Source: Stomorhina lunata | Taxonomy: Eukaryota > Arthropoda > Insecta > Diptera > Rhiniidae | NCBI GenBank assembly: GCA_933228675.1 | Contig: OW121743.1 | Location: 108,185,468-108,249,467 of the forward strand | Direction: 5' to 3' | DNA: 64,000 nt | Shown here: positions 33,957 through 47,115 of the stretch, piece after piece | How positions within the stretch are numbered: position 1 is the stretch's first letter | Layout of the letters: every line of letters begins with the position of its first letter | Program-made: the position numbers and the translations under genes | Notes under the pieces: model-generated | The model's database searches: none | Seen by the model: only the letters and a program-made list of their open reading frames with translations | Told to the model about the DNA's origin: nothing

Positions 33957-35098
33957 ATTTGGTGTGGCTTTGAATAAATCCCATTGTTTTAAGGTTTTTT
34001 TAGACTACTTAGTAGGAATTCCCTTATTTAAACAAATTTTGAACAAAAATTTTATTATTAATAAATAAAATTTTAAATAAATTTAAAAATTTTTGGATTT
34101 TTGTATTTTTTTTTTGCGAATGTTCTCAGGTTAGGAGATATTTGAACATTAAGTTTAAAGTTATTTGATGAATGTATTTATTCCACCATATCTCAGCTGT
34201 GAACTTTAAAGAGTCATTGTACTTCAAAAGAAATCATTAATGTCTTAAAAAAAGGGTCCATCCATAACTGTTTTAAAACCATTTATTTATTTCATTTGTT
34301 TGAATCATATCATCATCAAACCTTTTCATAAGCTTCACTGACTTTTACAATTGAAACAAAAAGTTAACAAAAATAAACACAAACTTTAACTTTAAATTTG
34401 TTTTCTATACTATATCCCCTTCTTTTTCCAAAAAACATAGATCTTCCTTTCCAACTGTTTAAATATTGATGGCAAACAAAGTGACTGGCAGTTGAAGCGA
34501 AAATTTACGCATTGACGAATTTTCAGAAATCAGACCAAAAAACAGCTCCTCTTTTTATTTACAATGTAGGTGAAGTGGGGATCCTTAAACATCCTAGTAT
34601 TTGCTTGAATGTGGGCAGTTGGAGCTAAATAGTATTAATAGGAAAATGGCTTATACTTAACGACTCATACAATATATTGAAGATGTAACAGAAAAAAAGG
34701 TTTCACAAAAAATCTAATATATTTTATACAACATGAAACATTTAAGTTTTATTTGATTTTTTAACAATATTTTCCCTTATTTTTTTGTATTTCTAGCTTC
34801 TGATAAATTAAAACAAAATCCTTTTGAAATTGATGCTCATAACACACATAACTTGTTCACTCTTAAACTGATGGAGCTTCCTTTTTTTTTTGTGAAAGAT
34901 TTTTTGTTTGTGTTCTCGATTCTTTCTTCTATTGAATTTAACTTGGTTTTGATTTTTTGTTCGGGTTTTTTTTTCAGAATTTTAGCCCAAAGGGAATTCG
35001 TATGCTTGGTTGGTTAGTCAAATGGATGGTTGGCTGGTTAGATGGATGAATAAATGTTTTTATTGTTCAAAGATACATCCAAGCCAGGGATTTAAAGG
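33957..35098. other. Unique non-coding stretch
   Basis: No gene recognised. Short direct repetition TTGGTTGG/GGATGGTTGGCTGG near 35005-35045. Otherwise AT-rich sequence between arrays. Confidence 0.5.
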
Positions 35099-38000
35099 TT
35101 TTCAACTTTGAAAAATTTCCTATAAAAATAAGAAATTTTTGAAAAATTTTCTATAAAAATAAAAAACTATTCTATAAAAATAAAAAAATTTTCTATAAAA
35201 ATAAGAAATTTTTTAAAAATTCCTATAAAAATATGAAATTAAAAAAAAATTTCCTATAAAATTATGAACTTGTTGAAAAATTTCTTATAAAAATAAGAAA
35301 TTTTTGAGAAACTTCCAATAAAAATAAGAAATTTTTGAAAAATTTCCTATAAAAATAAGAAATTTTTGAAAAATTTCCTATAAAAATAAGAAATTTTTGA
35401 AAATTTTCCTATAAAACTAAGAAATTTTTGAAAAATTTCCTATAAAACTAAGAAATGTTTGAAAAATTTCTTATAAAAAAAATAATTTTTTTAAAAATTT
35501 CCTATTTTTCGAAAAATTTCCTATAAAAATCAAAAAATTTAAAAAATTTCCTATAAAAATAAGAAATTTTTGAAAATTTTCCTATAAAAATAAGAAATTT
35601 TTGAAAAATTTCCTATAAAAATTAGAAATTTTTTATAAATTTCCTATAAAAATAAGAAATATTTGAAAAATTTCCTATAAAAATAAGAAAATTTTGAAAA
35701 ATTTCCTATAAAAATAAGAAATTTTTGAAAAATTTCCTATAAAAATAAGAAATTTTTGAAAAATTTCCTATAAAAATATGAAAATTTTGAAAAATTTCTT
35801 TAAAAAATTAGAAATTTTTGAAAAATTTCTTATAATAATAAGAAATTTTTGAAAAATTTCCTGTAAAAATAAGAAATTTTTTTAAAAAAATTTCCTATGA
35901 TAATAAGAAATTTTTGAAAAATTTTCTATAAAAATAAGAAATTTTTGAAAAATTTCATATAAAAATATGAAAATTTTGAAAAATTTCTTTAAAAAATTAG
36001 AAATTTTTGAAAAATTTCTTATAATAATAAGAAATTTTTGAAAAATTTCCTGTAAAAATAAGAAATTTTTGAAAATTTTCTTATAAAAATAAAAAATTTT
36101 TGTAAAATTTCTTAAAAAAATAAGAGACTTTTGGAAAATTTCTTAAAAAAATAAGAAATTTTTTAAAAATTTCTTAAAAAAATAAGAAATTTTGGGAAAA
36201 TTTCTTAAAAAAATAAGAAATTTTTGAAAAATTTCTTAAAAAATTTTTGAAAAATTTCCTATAAAAGTAAAAAAATTTTGAAAGATTTCTATTAAAATAA
36301 GAAATTTTTAAAAAAAATTCGATAAAAATAAGAAATTTTTGGAAAATTTCTTATCAAAATAAGAAATTTTTTATAAAAATAGGAAATGTTTGAAATAATT
36401 CTGAAAAAATAAGAAATTTTTTAACAATTTCTTAAAAAATAAGAAATTTTTGAAAATTTTCTTAAAAAAATAAGAAATTTTTGAAAATTTTCTTAAAAAA
36501 ATAAGAAATTTTTGAAAAATTTCTTAAAAAATAAGAAATTTTTGAAAAATTTCTTAAAAAAATAAGAAATTTTTGAAAAATTTCCTATAAAAATAAGAAA
36601 TTTTTGAAAAATTTCCTATAAAAATAAGAAATTTTTGAAAAATTTCCTATAAAAATAAGAAATTTTTGAAAAATTTCCTATAAAAGTAAGAAATTTTTGA
36701 AAAATTTCCTATAAAAATAAGAAATTTTTGAAAAATTTCCTATATAAAAATAAGAAATTTTTGAAAAATTTCCTATAAAAATAAGAAGTTTTTGAAAAAT
36801 TTCCTATAAAAATAAGAAATTTTTAAAAAGTTTTCTATAATAATAAGAAAAAAATAAGGAATGTTTGAAATAATTCTAAAAAAAATAAGAAATTTTTTAA
36901 CAATTTCTTAAAAAATTAGAAATTTTTTAACAATTTCTTTAAAAATAAGAAATTTTTTAACAATTTCTTAAAAAAAAATTTCTTAAAAAAATAAGAAATT
37001 TTTGAAAAATTTCTTAAAAAAATAAGAAATTTTTGAAAAATTTCTTAAAAAATAAGAAATTTTTGAAAATTTCCTATAAAAATAAGAAATTTTTGAAAAA
37101 TTTCCTATAAAAATAAGAAATTTTTGAAAAATTTCCTATTTATAAAAATAAGAAATTTTTAAAAAGTTTTCTATAATAATAAGAAAAAAATAAGGAATGT
37201 TTGAAATAATTCTGAAAAAAATAAGAAATTTTTTAACAATTTCTTTAAAAATAAGAAATTTTTTAACAATTTCTTAAAAAATAAGAAATTTTTTAACAAT
37301 TTTTTAAAAAATAAGAAATTTTTGAAAAATTTCTTAAAAAAATAAGAAATTTTTGAAAAATTTCCTATAAAAATAAAAAAAATTTGAAAAATTTCCTATA
37401 AAAACAAAAAATTTTGAAAAATTTCCTATAAAAATAAGAAATTTTTGAAAAATTTCTTAAAAAAATAAGAAATTTTTGAAAAATTTCTTAAAAAAATAAG
37501 AAATTTTTGAAAAATTTCTTAAAAAAATAAGAAATTTTTGAAAAATTTCTTAAAAAAAATAAGAAATTTTTGAAAAAATTTCTTAAAAAAATAAGAAATT
37601 TTTTAAAAATTTCTTAAAAAAATAAGAAATTTTTGAAAAATTTCTTAAAAAAATAAGAAATTTTTGAAAAATTTCTTAAAAAAATAAGAAATTTTTGAAA
37701 ATTTTCTTAAAAAAATAAGAAATTTTTGAAAATTTTCTGAAAAAATAAGAAATTTTTGAGAAATTTCTTAAAAAAATAAGAAATTTTTGAAAAATTTCTT
37801 ATTTTTATACTTCTGTTATCCTTGACTCCCAATGGAGCATAGGGCCTCATTTTTATACTAAATGAATAAGAAATTTTTGAAAAATTTTCTGTAAAAATAA
37901 GAAATTTTTGAAAAATTTCCTATAAAAATAAGAAACTTAAAAAAAAAAATCCTATAAAAATAAGAAATTAAAAAAAAAAATTACTATAAAAATAAGAAAT

Positions 38001-38105
38001 TAAAAAAAAAAAAAAATATTATAAAAATAAGAAATTTAAAAAAAAATTTCCATAAAAAAATGAAATTATTAAAAAAATTGCCTATTGAAATAAAATAATT
38101 TTAAA
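35099..38105. repeat. AT minisatellite array, AAAATAAGAAATTTTTGAAA type (array 9)
   Basis: Around 100 units of about 29 bp, AAATTTCCTATAAAAATAAG then AAATTTTTG, with a CTTAAAAAAATAAG subfamily. Multi-unit blocks recur: AAATAAGGAATGTTTGAAAT occurs near 36850 and 37190, and a close variant near 36380. A non-repeat island at about 37805-37862 (CTTGACTCCCAATGG) interrupts it. Strongly A on one strand throughout. Confidence 0.93.
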
Positions 38106-39310
38106 ACATTATAGTAAATCCTTTTGTTAGTCTCCTTAAAAGTATTGAAATTTGATATCCTATTTTTTAGAAATGTGCTCGCTTATTTGATGAACTTTCT
38201 GGGGTGGTGGGTGGTGACATATATTGACCTGAAACTTTGTGGGAATTATTTTACTATTTCAATATACGCAAGTTTTTGAAATGCTTCTGAACTATATGTA
38301 TATTTAAACTCTAACAATAAACTTTTTTCTTCCCAATCAAAATTTTTAAATAATTCCTTTCAAGCTCTGACATTGACATATACCAGCTTTGTCCAAAACA
38401 TTTCATATGCTGCTACACATTCTCCATATATTTAGTATAGAATCAGTGGTAAAGGATTTTCAGTTTTATATATTTTTTTAATTCATTTTTCACTGACTTC
38501 TTGTTGCAAACAAACCAACAAAAAAGAAAAACGAATGAATAAATGAATGAAAAAAATCATTGTTTTGAAAATTAAATTTTGTCTGTTTCAGTTGAGTTGA
38601 TTTTTAACAATTTCGTATTTTATTTTTCTATTTGTTGTTCTTGTTGTTGTATTGTAAAATTTTCATTTGAAGGATTACTTTTACTCTCTCCCTCTTTCCC
38701 GCATTGTGTTAAAATGCTTATGGTAAGAGGTAATCCTTTATTTTAGATTTGTATTAAAACTTCTACAAACACTCGCTTAAATTTCAACATATGTGTGTTT
38801 GTATGCGAGCGGGTCTATGTAAAGAATGTTTTCCAAAAAAATTCTTTTTTTTTTGTTAATTTTTGTTTGAATTTGTTGATGTTATTGTAACAATATTTTG
38901 TGTTAAACATCACATGCATCTGTTAGCTTGTCAAATTTAACATGTTCTATTAAATTTCATTGGAACAGAAACAGAAACACCCAGTTTGAACAAAAAAAAA
39001 AAGTTTTTTTTTTTCGTTGGTTCCACATTTGAATGGATGTGTATAGGATTGTGAGTTTATGTGTGAATTTGAAGTCAAACCAAACGCAAACAAATGAACG
39101 AACGTACGTACGAACAACCAACAAGCAAACATGAATGAATGACTGACTGACTGAACACTTGTAGTTTTTAGAAAATATTGTTAGGTTATAAATACTCACT
39201 CACTGTACTACTGTGCAAATTACAGCTGTTGGCGAATAAATAGTATTAATTTAATTTTTAACGTTTCAAGTTGTCACAGAGAAAACTTCTCCTCACTCAA
39301 AAGAAGGTTT
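38106..39310. other. Unique non-coding stretch
   Basis: No supported gene. Contains GTTGTTCTTGTTGTTG (about 38633-38648) and tetranucleotide-like GAACGAACGTACGTACG (39095-39112) and GACTGACTGACTG (39142-39154). Open frames over these are low complexity. Confidence 0.5.
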
Positions 39311-39317
39311 GTTTGCT

Positions 39318-39440
39318 TTCATAAGCCATAAGTAGACGTAGGCAGCCCACACCACCAGAAGCCGAAGACTTTTTGAAATTTTCGTCAATATCACGATCAT
39401 TAATGAAACTGGTGAAAATGAGTACTAAAAGCATTAAGAT
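39318..39440 (-). repeat. Array-border conserved block, copy 3
   Basis: On the minus strand: AATGCTTTTAGTACTCATTT, AATGATCGTGATATTGACG, TCTTCGGCTTCTGGTGG and GGGCTGCCTACG. One frame reads INDRDIDENFKKSSASGGVG followed by CLRLLMAYESK. As with copies 1 and 2, an AT array lies on its 5' side (here 39440 rightward), so relative orientation is conserved. Confidence 0.78.
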
Positions 39441-42400
39441 GAAATTTCTATAGAAGTTTTTTCGATAAAAATAGAAAAAATAGAATATTTTTCTATAAAA
39501 ATATTTTCTATACAAAAGTTTTTGAAAAAAAAAAAACATTTTTCTATTAGAAAAATTTTCGATATAAATATTTTTCTATAGAAAAATTATCGATAAAAAA
39601 ATTTGTTTATAGAAAACTTTTCGATAAAAATATTTTTCTATAGAAAAATTTTCGATAAAAATATTTTTCTATAGAAAAATTTTCGATAGAAATATTTTTC
39701 TATAGAAAAATTTTCGATAGAAATATTTTTCTATAAAAAAATGTTCGATAGAAATATTTTTCTATAGAAAAATTTTCGATAGAAATATTTTTCTATAGAA
39801 AAATTTTCGATAGAAATATTTTTCTATAGAAAAATTTTCGATAGAAATATTTTTCTATAGAAAAATTTTCGATAGAAATATTTTTCTATAGAAAAATTTT
39901 CGATAGAAATATTTTTCTATAGAAAAATTTTCGATAGAAATATTTTTCTATAGAAAAATTTTCGATAGAAATATTTTTCTATAGAAAAATTTTCGATAGA
40001 AATATTTTTCTATAGAAAAATTTTCGATAGAAATATTTTTCTATAGAAAAATTTTCGATAGAAATATTTTTCTATAGAAAAATTTTCGATAGAAATATTT
40101 TTCTATAGAAAAATTTTCGATAGAAATATTTTTCTATAGAAAAATTTTCGATAGAAATATTTTTCTATAGAAAAATTTTCGATAGAAATATTTTTCTATA
40201 GAAAAATTTTCGATAGAAATATTTTTCTTTAGAAAAATTTTCGATAGAAATATTTTTCTATAGAAAAATTTTCGATAGAAATATTTTTCTATAGAAAAAT
40301 TTTCGATAGAAATATTTTTCTATAGAAAAATTTTCGATAGAAATATTTTTCTATAGAAAAATTTTCGATAGAAATATTTTTCTATAGAAAAATTTTCGAT
40401 AGAAATATTTTTCTATAGAAAAATTTTCGATAGAAATATTTTTCTCTAGAAAAATTTTCGATAGAAATATTTTTCTATAGAAAAATTTTCGATAGAAATA
40501 TTTTTCTTTAGAAAAATTTTCGATAGAAATATTTTTCTATAGAAAAATTTTCGATAGAAATATTTTTCTATAGAAAAATTTTCGATAGAAATATTTTTCT
40601 ATAGAAAAATTTTCGATAGAAATATTTTTCTATAGAAAAATTTTCGATAGAAATATTTTTCTATAGAAAATTTTTCTATAGAAAAATATTTCTATCGAAA
40701 ATTTTTCTATAGAAAAATATTTCTATCGAAAATTTTTCTATAGAAAAATATTTCTATTTTGTCTATAGAAAAATATTTCTATCGAAAAATTTTCGATAGA
40801 AATATTTTTCTATAGAAAAATTTTCGATAGAAATATTTTTCTATAGAAAAATTTTCGATAGAAATATTTTTCTATAGAAAAATTTTCGATAGAAATATTT
40901 TTCTATAGAAAAATTTTCGATAGAAATATTTTTCTATAGAAAAATTTTCGATAGAAATATTTTTCTATAGAAAAATTTTCGATAGAAATATTTTTCTATA
41001 GAAAAATTTTCAATAGAAATATTTTTCTATAGAAAAATTTTCGATAGAAATATTTTTCTATAGAAAAATTTTCGATAGAAATATTTTTCTATAGAAAAAT
41101 TTTCGATAGAAATATTTTTCTATAGAAAAATTTTCGATAGAAATATTTTTCTATAGAAAAATTTTCGATAAAAATATTTTTCTATAGAAAAATTTTCGAT
41201 AGAAATATTTTTCTATCGAAAAATTTTCGATAGAAATATTTTTCTATCGAAAAATTTTCGATAGAAATATTTTTCTATCGAAAAATTTTCGATAGAAATA
41301 TTTTTCTATCGAAAAATTTTCGATAGAAATATTTTTCTATCGAAAAATTTTCGATAGAAATATTTTTCTATAGACAAAATTTTCGATAGAAATATTTTTC
41401 TATCGAAAAATTTTCGATAGAAATATTTTTCTATAGACAAAATTTTCGATAGAAATATTTTTCTATAGAAAAATTTTCGATAGAAATATTTTTCTATAGA
41501 AAAATTTTCGATAGAAATATTTTTCTATAAAAAAATGTTCGATAGAAATATTTTTCTATAGAAAAATTTTCGATAGAAATATTTTTCTATAGAAAAATTT
41601 TCGATAGAAATATTTTTCTATAGAAAAATTTTCGATAGAAATATTTTTCTATAGAAAAATTTTCGATAGAAATATTTTTCTATAGAAAAATTTTCGATAG
41701 AAATATTTTTCTATAGAAAAATTTTCGATAGAAATATTTTTCTATAGAAAAATTTTCGATAGAAATATTTTTCTATAGAAAAATTTTCGATAGAAATATT
41801 TTTCTATAGAAAAATTTTCGATAGAAATATTTTTCTATAGAAAAATTTTCGATAGAAATATTTTTCTATAGAAAAATTTTCGATAGAAATATTTTTCTAT
41901 AGAAAAATTTTCGATAGAAATATTTTTCTATAGAAAAATTTTCGATAGAAATATTTTTCTATAGAAAAATTTTCGATAGAAATATTTTTCTTTAGAAAAA
42001 TTTTCGATAGAAATATTTTTCTATAGAAAAATTTTCGATAGAAATATTTTTCTATAGAAAAATTTTCGATAGAAATATTTTTCTATAGAAAAATTTTCGA
42101 TAGAAATATTTTTCTATAGAAAAATTTTCGATAGAAATATTTTTCTATAGAAAAATTTTCGATAGAAATATTTTTCTCTAGAAAAATTTTCGATAGAAAT
42201 ATTTTTCTATAGAAAAATTTTCGATAGAAATATTTTTCTTTAGAAAAATTTTCGATAGAAATATTTTTCTATAGAAAAATTTTCGATAGAAATATTTTTC
42301 TATAGAAAAATTTTCGATAGAAATATTTTTCTATAGAAAAATTTTCGATAGAAATATTTTTCTATAGAAAAATTTTCGATAGAAATATTTTTCTATAGAA

Positions 42401-44110
42401 AAATTTTCGATAGAAATATTTTTCTATAGAAAAATTTTCAATAGAAATATTTTTCTATAGAAAAATTTTCGATAGAAATATTTTTCTATAGAAAAATTTT
42501 CGATAGAAATATTTTTCTATAGAAAAATTTTCGATAGAAATATTTTTCTATAGAAAAATTTTCGATAAAAATATTTTTCTATAGAAAAATTTTCGATAGA
42601 AATATTTTTCTATCGAAAAATTTTCGATAGAAATATTTTTCTATCGAAAAATTTTCGATAGAAATATTTTTCTATCGAAAAATTTTCGATAGAAATATTT
42701 TTCTATCGAAAAATTTTCGATAGAAATATTTTTCTATCGAAAAATTTTCGATAGAAATATTTTTCTATAGACAAAATTTTCGATAGAAATATTTTTCTAT
42801 CGAAAAATTTTCGATAGAAATATTTTTCTATAGACAAAATTTTCGATAGAAATATTTTTCTATAGACAAAATTATTGATAGAAATATTTTTCTATAGAAA
42901 AATATTTCTATTGAAATTTTTTCTATAGAAAAATATTTCTATCGAAAATTTTTCGATAGAAAAATATTTCTATCGAAAATTTTCCGATAGAAAAATTTTC
43001 GATAGAAATATTTTTCTATAGAAAAATTTTCGATAGAAATATTTTTCTATAGAAAAATTTTCGATAGAAATATTTTTCTATAGAAAAATTTTCGATAGAA
43101 ATATTTTTCTATAGAAAAATTTTCGATAGAAATATTTTTCTATCGGAAAATTTTCGACAGAAATATTTTTCTATCGGAAAATTTTCGATAGAAATATTTT
43201 TCTATCGGAAAATTTTCGATAGAAATATTTTTCTATCGAAAAATTTTCGATAGAAATATTTTTCTATAGAAAAAATTTCAATAGAAATATTTTTCTATAG
43301 AAAAATTTTCGATAGAAATATTTTTCTATAGAAAAATTTTCGATAGAAATATTTTTCTATAGAAAAATTTTCGACAGAAATATTTTTCTATAGAAAAATT
43401 TTCGATAGAAATATTTTTCTATAGAAAAATTTTCGATAGAAATATTTTTCTATAGAAAAATTTTCGATAGAAATATTTTTCTATAGAAAAATTTTCGATA
43501 GAAATATTTTTCTATAGAAAAATTTTCGATAGAAATATTTTTCTATAGAAAAATTTTCGATAGAAATATTTTTCTATAGAAAAATTTTCGATAGAAATAT
43601 TTTTCTATAGAAAAATTTTCGATAGAAATATTTTTCTATAGAAAAATTTTCGATAGAAATATTTTTCTATAGAAAAATTTTCGATAGAAATATTTTTCTA
43701 TAGAAAAATTTTCGATAGAAATATTTTTCTATAGAAAAATTTTCGATAGAAATATTTTTCTATAGAAAAATTTTCGATAGAAATATTTTTCTATAGAAAA
43801 ATTTTCGATAGAAATATTTTTCTATAGAAAAATTTTCGATAGAAATATTTTTCTATAGAAAAATTTTCGATAGAAATATTTTTCTATAGAAAAATTTTCG
43901 ATAGAAATATTTTTCTATAGAAAAATTTTCGATAGAAATATTTTTCTATGGAAAAATTTTTCGAAAAATTTTCTATTGAAAAATTTTTGATAAAAGTATT
44001 TTCCTAGAGAAAAATTTTCGAGAAAAATATTTTTCTATAGAAAAATTTTCGATTAAAATATTTTTCTATAGAAATATTTCGATAAAAACATTTTTCTATA
44101 GAATAGATTT
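39440..44110. repeat. 31-bp AT minisatellite, ~145 copies, with higher-order repeats and inverted blocks (array 10)
   Basis: The unit is CGATAGAAATATTTTTCTAT then AGAAAAATTTT (31 bp); most copies are identical. Diagnostic variants recur in the same order in two stretches: ATAAAAAAATGTTCG (39733, 41527), TCTTTAG (40224, 41988), TCTCTAG (40442, 42175), CAATAG (41009, 42438), a run of CTATCG units (41210-41345, 42605-42740) and TAGACAAAA. About 1.4 kb was therefore duplicated. Inverted-orientation units occur at about 40664-40790 and 42895-42985. The CTATCG variants make neighbouring half-units nearly palindromic. Confidence 0.97.
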
Positions 44111-45335
44111 CGGTGGAAAAATTTTCAATAATTTTTTTTTTGTTTTTGATAAAATAAATGCCGCTATAATTTTGCCCCCTCTAAAACCACGAGTATAGAA
44201 ATATTCATTTGTTACACTCATCGCATATGTTGGCAACGTTGGGAGCTGCGTAAAATAATAAAGAATTTTTTCACATACTCGCGTTGTAATTTTTTTCACA
44301 TGTTATTTTTTTGCTTTTTTTGGCTCACATTTAGATTGGTTTAGTGAATTGAAATCCTTTATCATTGTTGACGTAATGTTAATTTTAAAATTGAACAATA
44401 ACAACAACATGAACATGAAAACAATGAACAGATATAAAATAATGTTCAAAATATTTTTAGGTTGTCAAAAAAGAGAAAAAAATAACAAAATCGCACACAC
44501 ATGAAACGAGATGCCACAACAAAAAAAGCCCTGAACAGAATTTAACACTGGATGCTAAACTTCACTTAACACAGCTTGGATCGGATCGGCTCAATTCAAC
44601 TCAATTCAACTCAACTCAACTGAATGTTGCTGTAACAATATAGCCAACGATATTGTACATATTTGAACAATATGAAGTTGAAACCTTGAATGTGAAACCA
44701 ATTTTTAGTGAAGGCAATTAATCAAAATCGTGTTGAACATGTGGCCAAAACATTTTCATACCTATTTTTTTTTTTGGGTACTCCCTTTGTTTGGTTGTAC
44801 TTTAGTCCTTGTTCTTGTTGGTTTTTAATATTGAAAATGAAAATGATGCATTTTTAAAGCTGGTGTATTTTTCATGTGTTGTTGTTGTTGTTTTTGTGAC
44901 TAACTGGTCCTTGCCATATTAATGGCTTTCAAATTTTACGCTTAATTTTGTTGTTTTATTGTGCGAGTGTTTCAGGAAAAAAAGGATGTCGAAGACAAAT
45001 TATGGTTTGGTGGGCGTTTTAAGTATGTCTTTTATATTATATGTGTGTTTGTAGTATTAAACAAATTAAAAAAGGGATATTTTAGACATTTGGTCATAAA
45101 AATTGACACCATAATCATAAAAAAGTAAGCAAAATGTAAGTCCATGTTATACATATATTAAATAATCAAGCGATCGTTGTCTACACTCCCCCTCACATTG
45201 TTAATGAGCTCTATTTTTAAAAATAAAATAAATAATGAATCTAGAATCCTTTTGTTTCAAAAAAACTTGTATAATATTGTTTTACATTGTCTACTTGGCC
45301 CCTTTTAATAATAATCCATTAAGTATGTATGTATA
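44111..45335. other. Unique non-coding stretch
   Basis: No gene supported. Contains a short CAATTCAACTCAATTCAACT repetition at about 44589-44620 and GTTGTTGTTGTTG at about 44879-44891. Confidence 0.5.
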
Positions 45336-45584
45336 TATTAGGGTGGGTGCATTTTCACCTCAAGTCTAGTCACAAATAACACCACAATCATCCGCATTCA
45401 ACTCGCTATTTCATTTGCCTTAAAAAATTGGAGTTACCATACTTTACCCACAGAAATAGTTTTTATACTTAAGTCAGTCCATTCCAGAAAGTACCAAATA
45501 TAACTTTATTTTGTATGTACTCTTTTATTTAGAAAATATTTTCCCCTTTTTCTAATAATTCAAAAAGTACTTGTTTTTTAGGTT

Positions 45585-45731
45585 TTTTATGCCCACCATC
45601 AAAAGGAAGGGGGGTATATTGAGATTGTCATTCCGTTTGTGATTTCCGTTATATTGGCCCAAAAACCTAAATTGAAGTATTTTCTGAATCCTTATGAAAT
45701 TCTAAGACGATTGAGTGATGTCTGTCCGTCC

Positions 45732-45769
<38 letters not shown>

Positions 45770-45770
45770 G

Positions 45771-45801
<31 letters not shown>

Positions 45802-46630
45802 CAGTCTGTCTGTTGTCGGTACGATAAAACCTTAACGGAAGGATATAGGTCATTGAAATTTGGCATAAATATTCTTCATTTCTTTTAAAATTTTGGTATT
45901 GAAATCGGGCAAAGTCGGTTCACATTTGACATTTGACCCGTATAACCTCGTCTAGGCTAATCGCTTATTTGCTAATAAATGACAAATTATAACAGATATA
46001 ATGATAAAGTTTGGTAAATAAAAGTTTTACATAAAATATCATCGAAATCGATTCACATTGGACCATAGCTCCCATGCAAAAAACTTACGGAAACAGCCTA
46101 AATTCCACCCAAAGTACACTTAAATGCCAATAAATGATAAACTAAGATAGCTTTGGCCACTAAATTCAGCACAAGGAGTCTTATGTCAACGCCAGCCAGT
46201 GTGATTTTGTCACAATCGGTCACCATTTGACCATAGCTCCCATATAAAAAACTCACGGAAACACAAAAATACAAAAAGAAAAGGGGCTCATGTCCGTCTG
46301 TCCGCCAGATAAAGCGCAATAGCGCCTTAACGAAGAGAGCTAGAGGATATCTTAAAAAAGTTGTGTATTGAAAATGGACAAAATCGGTTCACATTTAGTT
46401 AGAGCTCCCATTTAACCCCGCCCCGGGAAACACATTAATGCTGATTAATTGAATACAATTGTAATAGCTATGACGACTTACTCGTTACTTAGAACAGAGA
46501 AGTTTTATCCAACTATTGGTCAGTATGTCAAATTTTATGGGGATCGGTCCATATTTGACCATAGCATTCATATAAAAACCACTCCCGGAAACCACTAAAA
46601 TGCAGCTAGATGCATTAGGATCTCCTAACA
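45585..46630 (+). mobile_element. INE-1-like element, copy 5, different subfamily
   Basis: Starts near TTTTTTATGCCCACCATC and pairs loosely with GGAAGGGGGGTATATT. It then passes TTCCGTTTGTGATT and a long GTCT/GTCC microsatellite (45720-45812). Internal phrases GGTTCACATTT and GACCATAGCTCCCAT recur several times. The segment at 46372-46455 matches 11290-11375 of copy 1. No 3' hairpin is seen; it ends where the SINE begins. Confidence 0.75.
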
Positions 46631-46636
46631 AAATGA

Positions 46637-46880
46637 ACCGTCGTGGTATAGCAGGTTAGTCATCCGCCTAGCATACCAGAGGTCCCAAGTTCGATTCCCG
46701 GCCAGACCCACTTGAAAAAGAGTTTAAAAAGAAAGCGGTTCATCTCGTAACTCAGCTAGACACTGGTTATTGAGTAATAGGCTATGTAAAACTTCTCTAT
46801 CTCATTCGCAGTCGGAGCTAAAACGAAGCCCCCTTTCAATGAGTTTAAAAATATAATTGGAGCTCATTGTCTTTAAGAAA
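46637..46880 (+). mobile_element. tRNA-derived SINE
   Basis: A box-like GTGGTATAGCAGG (46643-46655) and B box GTTCGATTCCCG (46689-46700) form a tRNA-like head whose anticodon arm cannot pair properly. The body runs through CAGCTAGACACTGGTTATTG to a 3' part (CGGAGCTAAAACG, CTTTCAATGAG) shared with 25161-25240. The head/body/tail order fits a pol III-transcribed SINE. It sits between the INE-1-like copy 5 and mariner remnants. Confidence 0.75.
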
Positions 46881-46980
46881 TATCCCTTGTTCCAATTGGA
46901 ATGTCGGGAGAATTATCTATGATGTATGGGCCTGCCGTATTACCACGAACATGTTTATCCTATCTACATATTAAGCGCAA

Positions 46981-47115
46981 CAAAAAGTATTTAACATAGT
47001 TCTTGAAAATTATTTTACAGTGGAATTCAAATCTTTTTTCGCAGACCCATTTCTTCAAGTTTAGGAACAAGAAATAGTCATTCGGGGTTAAATCTGCACA
47101 GTATGGAAAATAAGG
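46981..47115 (-). pseudogene. Mariner transposase C-terminal fragment
   Basis: The minus strand reads through CADLTPNDYFLFLNLKKW and then a KRF motif. Mariner transposases have the pattern PDLAPxDYxLF(P)xLKxxL at this point, and the Asp before Tyr is the third residue of the D,D34D triad. Upstream catalytic parts and a start are missing, and downstream sequence loses family resemblance, so it is a dead remnant. Confidence 0.8.

Noticed and set aside
46637..46720. Functional tRNA gene
   Set aside because: A and B boxes are present, but the anticodon stem does not pair and a SINE body follows.
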